Shown: in pieces, positions 25,820-33,085 of the stretch
How positions within the stretch are numbered: the first letter of the stretch is position 1
Layout of the letters: each line of letters begins with the position of its first letter
Notes under the pieces: generated by a model
Told to the model about the DNA's origin: nothing
Databases searched by the model: none
Seen by the model: only the letters and a program-made list of their open reading frames with translations
Translations under genes and position numbers: made by a program
Assembly (NCBI GenBank): GCA_017744365.1
Contig: JAGIBL010000005.1
Span: 124,001 to 188,000 of the forward strand
DNA length: 64,000 nucleotides
Source of the DNA: Nocardioidaceae bacterium
GTDB lineage: Bacteria; Actinomycetota; Actinomycetes; Propionibacteriales; Nocardioidaceae
Direction: 5' to 3'

Positions 25820-26830
25820 ATGGCGATTCCGGGTCGCGTCCTCGCTGCCGTCGCCGGTGTGCTCGCCGCGCTGCTGCTGCCGCTCGGCATCGCGTCCGCC
25901 TGGGTGGACGCGGTCGTCGGCGACACCGACCGGTACGTCGACACCGTCGGGCCCGTCGCGGACGACCCGGTCGTCCAGCGCGCGGTGATCGCCGCCCTGG
26001 ACCGCGAGGCCCTCAAGGTGGTCGACCTGGGCGTGCGCAGCCCGGCCCTGGTCCGGTTCCTCACCGAGCACGGCTTCGGTGCCCTGGCCCGCTCCGGCGG
26101 CGCGGTGACCGGGGCCCTGCGCGAGGAGGTCGCCGACGCGGTCCACCAGGCCGTCCGCACGGTCGTCACGGGTCCGCACTTCACCCCGGCGTGGAAGGCG
26201 GCCAACCGGTCCGCGCACACCGAGCTCATCCGGGTGCTCGACGACGAGGACGGCCAGGTCGTCGGCAGCGACGGCCGCGTCAGCATCGAGCTCGGCACCG
26301 TGCTCGGCACCGTGCTCGCCGGCCTGCAGGCGGAGGGCCTGGTCCCGCCCGGCGCGCTGCCCGAGGTGAAGACCTCGTTCACGCTGCTCAAGTCCGACGA
26401 CCTCGACCAGGCCCGGCGGGCCTACCGGGTGCTCGACGCGCTCGGCTTCTGGGTGCCGGTCGCCTGGCTGGTCTGCTTCGTGCTCGTGGTGCTGCTCAGC
26501 CGCCGGCGGGTCCGTGCGACCCGGAGGGTCCTGCTCGGCAGCCTGGCCGGCCTGCTGGTGCTGCTGCTCGCGGTGATCTGGCTCGGCAAGGAGGTCGCCG
26601 ACCGCTCGCCGGACCGGGACGTGACGGCGGCCGTCTGGGAGCAGGTCACCCTCGGGCTGCGCGCGGCGCTGACCGTCACGTCGCTGGTCACGGCGGCGAT
26701 GTTCACCTGGCTCTCCACCCTCCTGCGCAACCGGATCGGCATCCTGCCGAGCCGGACCGCGGTGCTCACCGGCCGGATCGCGGCCGGCGTCCTGCTCGTC
26801 CTCGCGGTCGTGATGGTGGTGACGCTCTGA
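25820..26830 (+). CDS. Membrane protein with a large extracytoplasmic domain
   Basis: A 336-aa protein of unknown function. An N-terminal signal anchor (about 5-30) is followed by an extracytoplasmic region of about 180 aa. That region includes WVDAVVGDTDRYVDTVGPVA, an Asp/Val-rich opening common in actinobacterial membrane proteins. Three C-terminal transmembrane helices follow (about 213-233, 245-262, 280-335). A near-perfect GGGAGGAGG lies 6 nt before ATG 25820, which I prefer over GTG 25814. Coupled by a TGATG overlap to the RDD gene. Confidence 0.75.
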   Translation: MAIPGRVLAAVAGVLAALLLPLGIASAWVDAVVGDTDRYVDTVGPVADDPVVQRAVIAALDREALKVVDLGVRSPALVRFLTEHGFGALARSGGAVTGALREEVADAVHQAVRTVVTGPHFTPAWKAANRSAHTELIRVLDDEDGQVVGSDGRVSIELGTVLGTVLAGLQAEGLVPPGALPEVKTSFTLLKSDDLDQARRAYRVLDALGFWVPVAWLVCFVLVVLLSRRRVRATRRVLLGSLAGLLVLLLAVIWLGKEVADRSPDRDVTAAVWEQVTLGLRAALTVTSLVTAAMFTWLSTLLRNRIGILPSRTAVLTGRIAAGVLLVLAVVMVVTL

Positions 26831-27753
26831 TGGCCCAGGACAGGCGCGGCTTGGGCCGGCTGACCGGCGCGATGACCGAGAAGGTCGTCGAGGCCATCGA
26901 CCCCGACATCGTCCTGGACCAGGTCGACGTCAACGCGCTCATGGACCGCATCGACGTGAACCGGGTGCTCGACCGTGTCGACATCGACCGGCTGCTCGAC
27001 CGCGTCGACATCGAGCGGCTGCTCGCGCGGGTCGACACCGCGGCGCTGGTGCAGCGGTCCGGGGTGCCCGAGATCGTCGCGGAGAGCACCGGCCGGTTCG
27101 CGGGCTCCGCGCTGGACACCGGCCGCCGCCAGCTCGTCGTGGTCGACGTCCTCACCGCGCGGCTGGTCGACGCGCTGTTCCGCCGCCGGCGCCAGGACTG
27201 GGCGCACTGCCCGCCGCGGTTGCGGCCGGCGGCGCCGCGGGTCACCCGGGACGGACGGCTGGACGTGAGCGGCCGGTACGCCGGCTGGCTGACCCGGATG
27301 CTGGCCAGCGTCGCCGACGTCTGGTTCTTCATCACCGCCGGCACCCTGCTGCTGGCGGGGGCGGACTTCCTGGCCCGCAAGAGCCTGGGGCACGGGGCCG
27401 GCATCGACGTGTCCTCCCCGTGGTGGGTCGCCGTCGTCGTGGTGGTCGGCTACCTCTACGTGTTCCTCTCCCTGGAGGTGGCCGGGCGGACGCCGGGGAT
27501 GGCGCTGGTCGGACTGCGCGCGGTGGCCTGGGACGGGGCCCGGCTGCGCCCGAAGGCAGCCGCCACCCGGGCGCTGGTGCTGCCGCTGAGCGCGCTCACC
27601 GTGGTCGGCTCGCTCGGGGTGCTGCTGCAGCGCGACCGGCGTGCCTTGCACGACCGGATCAGCCGCACCGCGGTGGTGCACGACTGGGCGCCGCGGCCGG
27701 TCCTGCTGCCGCCCTCGATCGCCGCCTCCCTGCTGCCGGAATCAGGGAACTGA
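26830..27753 (+). CDS. RDD family membrane protein with five 9-residue N-terminal repeats
   Basis: A 307-aa protein. Residues 29-73 hold five consecutive 9-residue repeats of the form L-D-R-V-D-I-x-R-L (LDQVDVNAL, MDRIDVNRV, LDRVDIDRL, LDRVDIERL, LARVDTAAL). A linker follows, then an RDD membrane domain (about 155-290) with R-Y-A-G-W, three hydrophobic segments, TPGMALVGLR and DRRALHDRISRT. RDD domains have been tied to small-molecule or ion transport. The repeat may form a beta-helical or coiled scaffold. Its 3' end overlaps the convergent lipoprotein gene by 12 nt. Confidence 0.85.
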   Translation: MAQDRRGLGRLTGAMTEKVVEAIDPDIVLDQVDVNALMDRIDVNRVLDRVDIDRLLDRVDIERLLARVDTAALVQRSGVPEIVAESTGRFAGSALDTGRRQLVVVDVLTARLVDALFRRRRQDWAHCPPRLRPAAPRVTRDGRLDVSGRYAGWLTRMLASVADVWFFITAGTLLLAGADFLARKSLGHGAGIDVSSPWWVAVVVVVGYLYVFLSLEVAGRTPGMALVGLRAVAWDGARLRPKAAATRALVLPLSALTVVGSLGVLLQRDRRALHDRISRTAVVHDWAPRPVLLPPSIAASLLPESGN

Positions 27754-28743
27754 CGTGGAGGACCCCGACGGCCCGGCCTGCTCGCAGTGGCCGGTGGCGA
27801 GGTGACAGCGCACGAGGGCGTAGCGCGGCGTCTGGTCGCCACGCTCGGTCGCCGTCTCCGTGCTGAGCAGCAGGGTCGCCGAGTCCTCGAAGGTGATCCG
27901 GTCGGCGACCAGTCCGTCGCGGGTCAGGTCGAAGCGCCGGACCAGGCTGCCGTCCGCGGAGCGGCGAACCTGGACACGGCCGCCGTCGGCGTCGCCCTGG
28001 GCCGCGAGAGAACGCCCGTCCGGTGAGATCGCGGAGAGGTGCAGGTCGGCCCCGGCCTTCCAGAGAACCCGGCTCGGCTCCGAGACCCGGACCGCCTCCG
28101 TGGAGGTCTTGCCGCTGACTTCGTCCACGCTCAGGATCGCCAGGTCACGCTCCAGGTCGATCAGAGCCGGGTGCTCGCCGACGTCCAGCGCCATGACCCG
28201 GCGTCGTGAGCCGTCCGGGCGCCACAGCTCGATCCCGTCGTCGCCGTCGAGCAGTCCGCCGGTGGGGACCGTCCCGACCAGGCTGGGTGCGATCTTCTCG
28301 ATGCGGCGCACGACGCGTCCGGTGCGGGCGTCGACCTGGCTCACGGTGCTCTCGCCGGTGCCGCGGTCGCTCAGCTGCAGGTACAGACGACCCGCGGCGT
28401 ACCCGTTCAGGACACCCCCGTACGTCGGGTAGGTGCCCAGCCGACGGACCTGACCGGTCGCGGCCACGCTCATCAGCGTCAGGCCGTCGCCGGCCTGCGG
28501 GTCGACCAAGTAGCGGCCGTCCAGCCCGCCCAGCACCTGGTAGCCGCCCTCGGTGTGCGGGAGCGTCACGGTTCCCGCCCCGGTGTAGAGGGTGTCGTCG
28601 ATCGTGGCCGGGGTGCGCGGCGGTGGCCCGTCAGCAAGCGGTGCCGGCCTCGCCGCCGTCGGCAGCGGGTCCGCGCCGCACCCGCCGGCCACCACGGCCG
28701 TGAGCAAGGCGGCGACCAAGCCCGGTCCGGTCCCTGTTCGCAT
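27742..28743 (-). CDS. Putative secreted lipoprotein with beta-propeller-like repeats
   Basis: A 333-aa protein. A lipoprotein signal with lipobox VAGGC (Cys22) would anchor it outside the membrane. The mature region alternates blade-like segments (YLVDPQAG, LYLQLSDRG, VSQVDARTGRVVRRI, IELWRPDG, LSAISPDGRSLAAQG, VQVRRSADGSLVRRF) typical of WD40/PQQ-type propellers. No enzyme motif is seen. The start codon follows TAGCCT by 8 nt on the minus strand. It may bind a ligand or partner at the cell surface; function unknown. Confidence 0.75.
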   Translation of the reverse strand: MRTGTGPGLVAALLTAVVAGGCGADPLPTAARPAPLADGPPPRTPATIDDTLYTGAGTVTLPHTEGGYQVLGGLDGRYLVDPQAGDGLTLMSVAATGQVRRLGTYPTYGGVLNGYAAGRLYLQLSDRGTGESTVSQVDARTGRVVRRIEKIAPSLVGTVPTGGLLDGDDGIELWRPDGSRRRVMALDVGEHPALIDLERDLAILSVDEVSGKTSTEAVRVSEPSRVLWKAGADLHLSAISPDGRSLAAQGDADGGRVQVRRSADGSLVRRFDLTRDGLVADRITFEDSATLLLSTETATERGDQTPRYALVRCHLATGHCEQAGPSGSSTSVP

Positions 28744-28816
28744 CCCCCGAGGCTAGGCACCGGGACGGCGGGATGGGTGGTTCGAGGCCCTCGGCCGGTC
28801 TGAAAAGATGACGCCC

Positions 28817-29308
28817 ATGCGCGTCCACCTGGGATCCGACCATGCCGGCCTCGAGCTGAAGGAGCACCTGCTCGACTGGCTCCGCGAGAACGGTCACGAG
28901 CCCGTCGACCACGGTCCGTTCGTCTACGACGCGCTCGACGACTACCCGGTCTTCTGCCTGCGCGCGGCCGAGGGCGTGGCGAGCGACCCGGGCAGCGCCG
29001 GGATCGTCATCGGCGGCTCCGGCAACGGCGAGCAGATCGCGGCCAACAAGGTCGCCGGCATCCGGGCCGCCCTGGCCTGGAGCAACGAGACCGCGGCGCT
29101 GGCCCGCGAGCACAACGACGCCAACGTGATCTCGGTCGGCGGCCGGATGCACACGCTCGAGGAGCTCACCGGCTTCGTCGAGGTGTTCCTGAGCACCCCG
29201 TTCAGCGGGGACGAGCGGCACGTACGGCGGATCGCGATGATGTCGTCGTACGAGACCGGCGCCGGGCTGCCGCCGCTGCCCGCCTCGGCCCAGGGGCACG
29301 ATGCCTGA
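28817..29308 (+). CDS. rpiB: Ribose-5-phosphate isomerase B
   Basis: A 163-aa enzyme interconverting ribose-5-phosphate and ribulose-5-phosphate in the pentose phosphate pathway. The RpiB pattern is complete: VHLGSDHAGLELK at the start, YDYP-like DDYPVF, GIVIGGSGNGEQIAANKV, and the phosphate-binding NDANVISVGGR. Actinobacterial RpiB uses Glu (GNGEQ) rather than Cys as base, consistent with this sequence. ATG 28808 is an in-frame alternative three codons upstream. Overlaps nei by 8 nt, in the order Rv2465c-Rv2464c. Confidence 0.95.
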   Translation: MRVHLGSDHAGLELKEHLLDWLRENGHEPVDHGPFVYDALDDYPVFCLRAAEGVASDPGSAGIVIGGSGNGEQIAANKVAGIRAALAWSNETAALAREHNDANVISVGGRMHTLEELTGFVEVFLSTPFSGDERHVRRIAMMSSYETGAGLPPLPASAQGHDA

Positions 29309-30143
29309 GGGGCACACCCTCTACCGGCTCGCCGGTGAGCTGGACGCCGCGTTCGCCGGTGGACCCGTTCGGGTGAGCAGCCCGCAGGGCCGGTTCGCCG
29401 CGGACGCTGCTCTGCTCGACGGCGCGGTGCTGCTCGGCGCGACCTCGGCCGGCAAGCACCTGTTCGTGGAGTTCGAGGGCGACCGGTTCGTGCACGTCCA
29501 CCTCGGTCTCATCGGCAAGTTCGACGTGGTCGCGCTCAACGGCACGCCGCTGCCCGCGCCGGTCGGCCAGGTGCGGCTGCGGCTGGTCAACGCGACGTCG
29601 TACGCCGACCTGCGCGGTGCCACCCAGTGCGACCTGGTCGGCGCCGACAAGAAGGAGGCGATCCTGGCCAGGCTCGGCCAGGACCCGCTCGACCCGGCCG
29701 CCGACCCGGAGCGGGTGTGGCGGCGGATCTCGAAGAGCCACCGGACCATCGGCGAGCTGCTGATGGACCAGGCGGTGCTGGCCGGGGTCGGCAACGTCTA
29801 CCGGGCCGAGATCCTCTTCCGGCACCGGCAGCACCCGCTGCGGCCCGGGACGTCGGTGCGCCGCAAGGTCTTCGACGCGATGTGGGCCGACCTGGTCGAG
29901 CTGATGACCGACGGCGTCCGGACCGGGCGGATCGACACGGTCCGTCCCGAGCACACCCCGGAGGCGATGGGACGGGCGCCGCGCAAGGACGACCACGGCG
30001 GCGAGGTGTACGTGTACCGGCGTACCGGGCAGCCGTGCCTGGTGTGCGGGACGAGCGTGCGCACCCAGGTGCTCGCCGGGAGGAACCTGTTCTGGTGCCC
30101 GAAGTGTCAGCCTGTCTACCGGTCGCGTGCCGCCGTAGGCTGA
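29301..30143 (+). CDS. nei: Fpg/Nei family DNA glycosylase
   Basis: A 280-aa bifunctional glycosylase/AP lyase for oxidised bases. After Met removal, Pro2 is the nucleophile and Glu3 the acid (MPEGHTLYR). The helix-two-turn-helix carries GVGNVYRAE. A C-terminal zinc finger is complete: CLVCG and CPKCQ. The GHTL start is typical of Nei (endonuclease VIII)-like members rather than Fpg (MPELPEVE). It overlaps rpiB and is probably co-transcribed. Confidence 0.93.
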   Translation: MPEGHTLYRLAGELDAAFAGGPVRVSSPQGRFAADAALLDGAVLLGATSAGKHLFVEFEGDRFVHVHLGLIGKFDVVALNGTPLPAPVGQVRLRLVNATSYADLRGATQCDLVGADKKEAILARLGQDPLDPAADPERVWRRISKSHRTIGELLMDQAVLAGVGNVYRAEILFRHRQHPLRPGTSVRRKVFDAMWADLVELMTDGVRTGRIDTVRPEHTPEAMGRAPRKDDHGGEVYVYRRTGQPCLVCGTSVRTQVLAGRNLFWCPKCQPVYRSRAAVG

Positions 30144-30203
30144 CCCTGCACCTGCAACCACGTCGGGAGCCCCGCCGCCGTGCCCACGACGGAAGGTAGA
30201 GCG

Positions 30204-31328
30204 TTGACGACCACGATGGGTCGACTCACCGCCGGTCCGTTCGACCGGTTCTCCGACTGGCGGATGCGGCTGCGCCGGCAGATGGTGGACTCCGACCGCC
30301 CGGCGCTGCTGCTGCTGGCGCTGCTGACCGTCGGCCTCGTGGTCGGGGGCGTCATCGACGAGGACATCTTCCCGCAGTCCGCGATCCTGGTGCCGATCTT
30401 CCTGGCGACCCTCTGGCTGGGCCCGAAGACGCTGCCCTGGTTCGTGGTGTTCAGCCTGGTCGGGGAGGTCGTGATGATCTCCACCCAGCCCCGCATCACC
30501 ACCGGCAGCGTCTCCCGCGTGCTGATCGTCTTCGGGATCGGGCTGCTGGTGATGATCACCTCGTTCCGGCGGGCCCGGCTCGGCGTCTCCGGGCCGCGCG
30601 GCGAGTCGATGTTCGTCGACCTGCGCGACCGCATCGTCAAGCAGGGCACCATCCCGCCGCTGCCCGCCGAGTGGCAGGTCGAGGCGGCCACCCGGTCGGC
30701 CGGCGGCGCCTCGTTCGGCGGTGACTTCCTGGTGGCCAGCCGGGCCACCGACGGCGGCACCGTCGAGCTCATCGTGGTCGACGTCTCCGGCAAGGGCGTC
30801 GAGGCCGGCACCCGCTCGCTGCTGCTGTCCGGCGCGTTCGGGGGCCTGGCTTCCGCGGTCCCGCCGGCGGAGTTCCTCTCCGCGGCCAACGAGTACCTGC
30901 TCCGCCAGGGCTGGGACGAAGGCTTCGCCACCGCCATCCACCTGCACCTGTGCCTGAACACCGGCGAGTTCGAGCTGCGCAAGGCCGGGCACCCGCCGGC
31001 CGTGTGGCTGCACGCCGGCTCGGGCCGCTGGACCACGCTGGACTCCGACGGGCCGGTGCTCGGGCTGATCCCAGACACCTCCTTCGAGCTGGTCACCGGG
31101 ACGCTGCTGCCCGGCGACGCGCTGCTCATGTACACCGACGGCCTGGTGGAGACCACCCGGCGCGACATCGGCAGCGGCATCGACAAGCTCGCCGGGCGCG
31201 GGCAGCTGCTGTTCTCGACCGGGTTCGCCGGCGGAGCCCGGGCGATCATCGAGGAGCTCGCGACCGTCAACGACGACGGTGCCCTGGTGCTGGTGCACCG
31301 GCGCGCGGCGCTGCTGGGGGAGCGGTAG
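30204..31328 (+). CDS. Membrane-anchored SpoIIE/PP2C family serine/threonine phosphatase
   Basis: About 374 aa from TTG 30204, which has GGAAGG 7 nt upstream; GTG 30180 and ATG 30216 are alternatives. Three or four hydrophobic segments (about 30-125) anchor a cytoplasmic SpoIIE-type phosphatase domain (about 150-370). Metal-binding signatures are FGGDFL, VVDVSGKGVEAG, LRKAGHPPAVW and LMYTDGLVETTR. Such phosphatases act on anti-anti-sigma proteins in partner-switch pathways. No sensor domain beyond the membrane region is apparent. An ECF sigma gene begins 18 bp downstream. Confidence 0.88.
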   Translation: MTTTMGRLTAGPFDRFSDWRMRLRRQMVDSDRPALLLLALLTVGLVVGGVIDEDIFPQSAILVPIFLATLWLGPKTLPWFVVFSLVGEVVMISTQPRITTGSVSRVLIVFGIGLLVMITSFRRARLGVSGPRGESMFVDLRDRIVKQGTIPPLPAEWQVEAATRSAGGASFGGDFLVASRATDGGTVELIVVDVSGKGVEAGTRSLLLSGAFGGLASAVPPAEFLSAANEYLLRQGWDEGFATAIHLHLCLNTGEFELRKAGHPPAVWLHAGSGRWTTLDSDGPVLGLIPDTSFELVTGTLLPGDALLMYTDGLVETTRRDIGSGIDKLAGRGQLLFSTGFAGGARAIIEELATVNDDGALVLVHRRAALLGER

Positions 31329-31346
31329 GGCGCGGGACGCGACGCG

Positions 31347-31895
31347 GTGGGGGCGCGAGACGACGGTGACCTGGTCGCGGCCATGCGGGCCGGCGACGAG
31401 GACGCCTTCCGGCAGGTCTACCGGGCGGTGCAGCCCGGGTTGCTGCGCTACCTGAGCGTGCTCGTCGGCGTGCACGACGCCGAGGACGTGGCCGGGGAGA
31501 CCTGGGCGCAGGCGATCCGCGACCTCGACCTGTTCCTCGGCTCCGACGACGCGTTCCGCGGCTGGCTCACCACCATCGGGCGTAACCGGGCGCTGGACCT
31601 GCTGCGGAGCAAGGGGCGCCGCCCGATCCTCGACGTGCCCGAGGAGGAGATCGTCGGACGCGCCGACGGCCGCGACACCGAGGCGGACGCGCTCGCCCTG
31701 GTCGGCACCGCCGAGGCGCTCCGGCTCATCGCCACGCTGCCGCCGGACCAGGCCGAGGCGGTGCTCCTGCGGGCGGTGGTGGGCCTGAACGCCAAGGCAG
31801 CCGGGCAGGTCCTCGGCAAGGGCGCGGGGGCGGTGCGCACCGCGGCGTACCGGGGGCTGCGCAGCCTGGAGAAGAAACTTCAGCCGGAGGTGTGA
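31347..31895 (+). CDS. ECF-type RNA polymerase sigma factor
   Basis: A 182-aa sigma-70 family protein with region 2 (about 25-95: DAEDVAGETWAQA, FRGWLTTIGRNRALDLLRS) and region 4 (about 125-178: LPPDQAEAVLLRAV, KAAGQVLGKGAGAVRTAAYRGLRSL), and no regions 1 or 3. Start GTG. The following gene encodes a one-pass membrane protein that may regulate it. The upstream gene is a membrane phosphatase. Target promoters cannot be predicted from this window. Confidence 0.92.
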   Translation: MGARDDGDLVAAMRAGDEDAFRQVYRAVQPGLLRYLSVLVGVHDAEDVAGETWAQAIRDLDLFLGSDDAFRGWLTTIGRNRALDLLRSKGRRPILDVPEEEIVGRADGRDTEADALALVGTAEALRLIATLPPDQAEAVLLRAVVGLNAKAAGQVLGKGAGAVRTAAYRGLRSLEKKLQPEV

Positions 31896-31928
31896 CATTT
31901 CCGCCGGTGCCGACGCTGACGAGGTGAG

Positions 31929-32723
31929 ATGAGTACCCGATTCCGGTTGACCCGCCGTTCCGCCGACCGCCTTCTCGACGCCCCGAGCGCCGACGAGCCG
32001 GTCGCGGGTCTGCTGCGTGCCGCATCCGCTCCCGTCACCGGCGAGCTGCCGGGCGAGCGGACGGCGCTGGCGCAGTTCCGCGCGTCGGCTTCTCTCGGTC
32101 CTGTCGTCTCCGCCGAAGGAACCTCCCTGATGTCTCGTGCCTCCCGCAAGCTCCTCGCCGTCCCGGTGGCCGCCCTGGCCGCCGCCGGTGTTCTCGTCGC
32201 CGGTGGTGGTGTGGCCCTGGCTGCGTCCCAGGGCGCGCTGCACGTGCCGTTCACCGGCCACGACAACCGCTCCGACGAGGCTCCGAGCGCACCGGCCTCG
32301 CAGAACCCGGGCCTGTCCGGCTCGCACGGACCGGCGACCCCGGGGGAGGACGCGACGCACGCACCGAGCGGCACCCCGTCGCCGTCCCTCGACGGCCTCT
32401 GCCACGCCTTCCAGGCGGGCGCGGAGCACGGTGGCCAGGACAACCCGGCCTTCGCGGCGCTGACCGCCGCCGCGGGTGGCGCGGACAAGGTGGACGCCTT
32501 CTGCGCGGACCGGATCGGCCCGTCCGCGAAGCCGACCCACCCGGCCAAGCCCACGCACCCGGCCAAGCCGACCCAGGCCGCGACGCCCGAGCACCCCAGC
32601 CCGTCGCACGCGACCCCGACGCACCCGAGCCCGACGAAGCCGACCCAGGCCGCGACGCCGGGCACCCGTCCCGCGCTGCCGGCCCCGGCCGTCACGCCGA
32701 CGAAGCCGCCGCAGGCGCACTGA
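31929..32723 (+). CDS. One-pass membrane protein with Pro/Thr/His-rich C-terminal repeats, sigma-factor partner
   Basis: A 264-aa protein. A cytoplasmic N-terminus of about 70 residues (RRSADRLLDAP, ELPGERTALAQFRAS) resembles the opening of actinobacterial sigma-linked membrane proteins. One transmembrane helix (about 74-100, rich in Ala, Val and Gly) precedes an outer domain with two Cys (GLCHAF, AFCADRIG). The tail repeats KPTHPA, KPTQAATP and THPSPT. The extended low-complexity tail could span the cell wall. A regulatory role for the upstream ECF sigma is inferred only from gene order and topology. Confidence 0.75.
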   Translation: MSTRFRLTRRSADRLLDAPSADEPVAGLLRAASAPVTGELPGERTALAQFRASASLGPVVSAEGTSLMSRASRKLLAVPVAALAAAGVLVAGGGVALAASQGALHVPFTGHDNRSDEAPSAPASQNPGLSGSHGPATPGEDATHAPSGTPSPSLDGLCHAFQAGAEHGGQDNPAFAALTAAAGGADKVDAFCADRIGPSAKPTHPAKPTHPAKPTQAATPEHPSPSHATPTHPSPTKPTQAATPGTRPALPAPAVTPTKPPQAH

Positions 32724-32736
32724 ACTTGGGGGAAGG

Positions 32737-32773
32737 GCCGAGGCCGCTCCGGGGTGACCCGGGCGGCCTCGGC
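32737..32773. terminator. Strong hairpin terminator between the sigma-linked gene and tRNA-Gly
   Basis: An 11-bp stem (32737-32747 with 32763-32773) is extended by a 5-bp inner stem after one bulged T, with loop GTGA. It serves two converging transcripts. A pyrimidine-rich tail (TCTCTGTCTCTC) follows on the plus strand. Confidence 0.75.
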
Positions 32774-32787
32774 TCTCTGTCTCTCGT

Positions 32788-32861
32788 TGGAGCGGATGAC
32801 GGGAATCGAACCCGCGTAGCCAGTTTGGAAGACTGGGGCTCTACCATTGAGCTACATCCGC
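32788..32861 (-). tRNA. tRNA-Gly (TCC anticodon)
   Basis: A cloverleaf is readable on the minus strand. Acceptor GCGGATG pairs with CATCCGC. The anticodon stem CCAGT/ACTGG holds loop CTTCCAA with anticodon TCC. The T arm is GCGGG-TTCGATT-CCCGT and the discriminator is T. CCA is encoded (32788-32790 on plus as TGG). Without CCA the gene is 32791-32861. A 14-bp palindrome (32869-32882) lies in the leader. Confidence 0.95.
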
Positions 32862-32939
32862 GTGACCCCGGGAGCGCTCCCGCGAGGCCGCGGACAATGG
32901 TGCCACAGACGCGATTGGGGTCGGCGGTCGGCCGTCCTC

Positions 32940-32967
32940 TAGACTGCCGTGTCGGCCCTGACAGGGC
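32940..32967 (+). promoter_or_regulatory. Promoter and leader hairpin of tRNA-Pro
   Basis: TAGACT (32940-32945) is a good -10 box, with TTGGGG at 32915-32920 as a weak -35. GCCCT-GAC-AGGGC (32955-32967) forms a small hairpin in the tRNA 5' leader. Confidence 0.45.
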
Positions 32968-32976
32968 GGGCGAACC

Positions 32977-33052
32977 CGGGGCGTAGCGTAGTGGCTAGCG
33001 CGCCTGCTTTGGGAGCAGGAGATCGCAGGTTCGAGTCCTGTCGCCCCGACCA
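32977..33052 (+). tRNA. tRNA-Pro (TGG anticodon)
   Basis: Acceptor CGGGGCG pairs with CGCCCCG. The anticodon stem CCTGC/GCAGG holds loop TTTGGGA with anticodon TGG. The T arm contains GTTCGAGTC, the discriminator is A, and CCA is encoded at 33050-33052. It ends 33 bp before the trigger factor start codon. Confidence 0.95.
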
Positions 33053-33085
33053 CCATCAAGTGCAGTTGCTACAAGGAGAACACCT

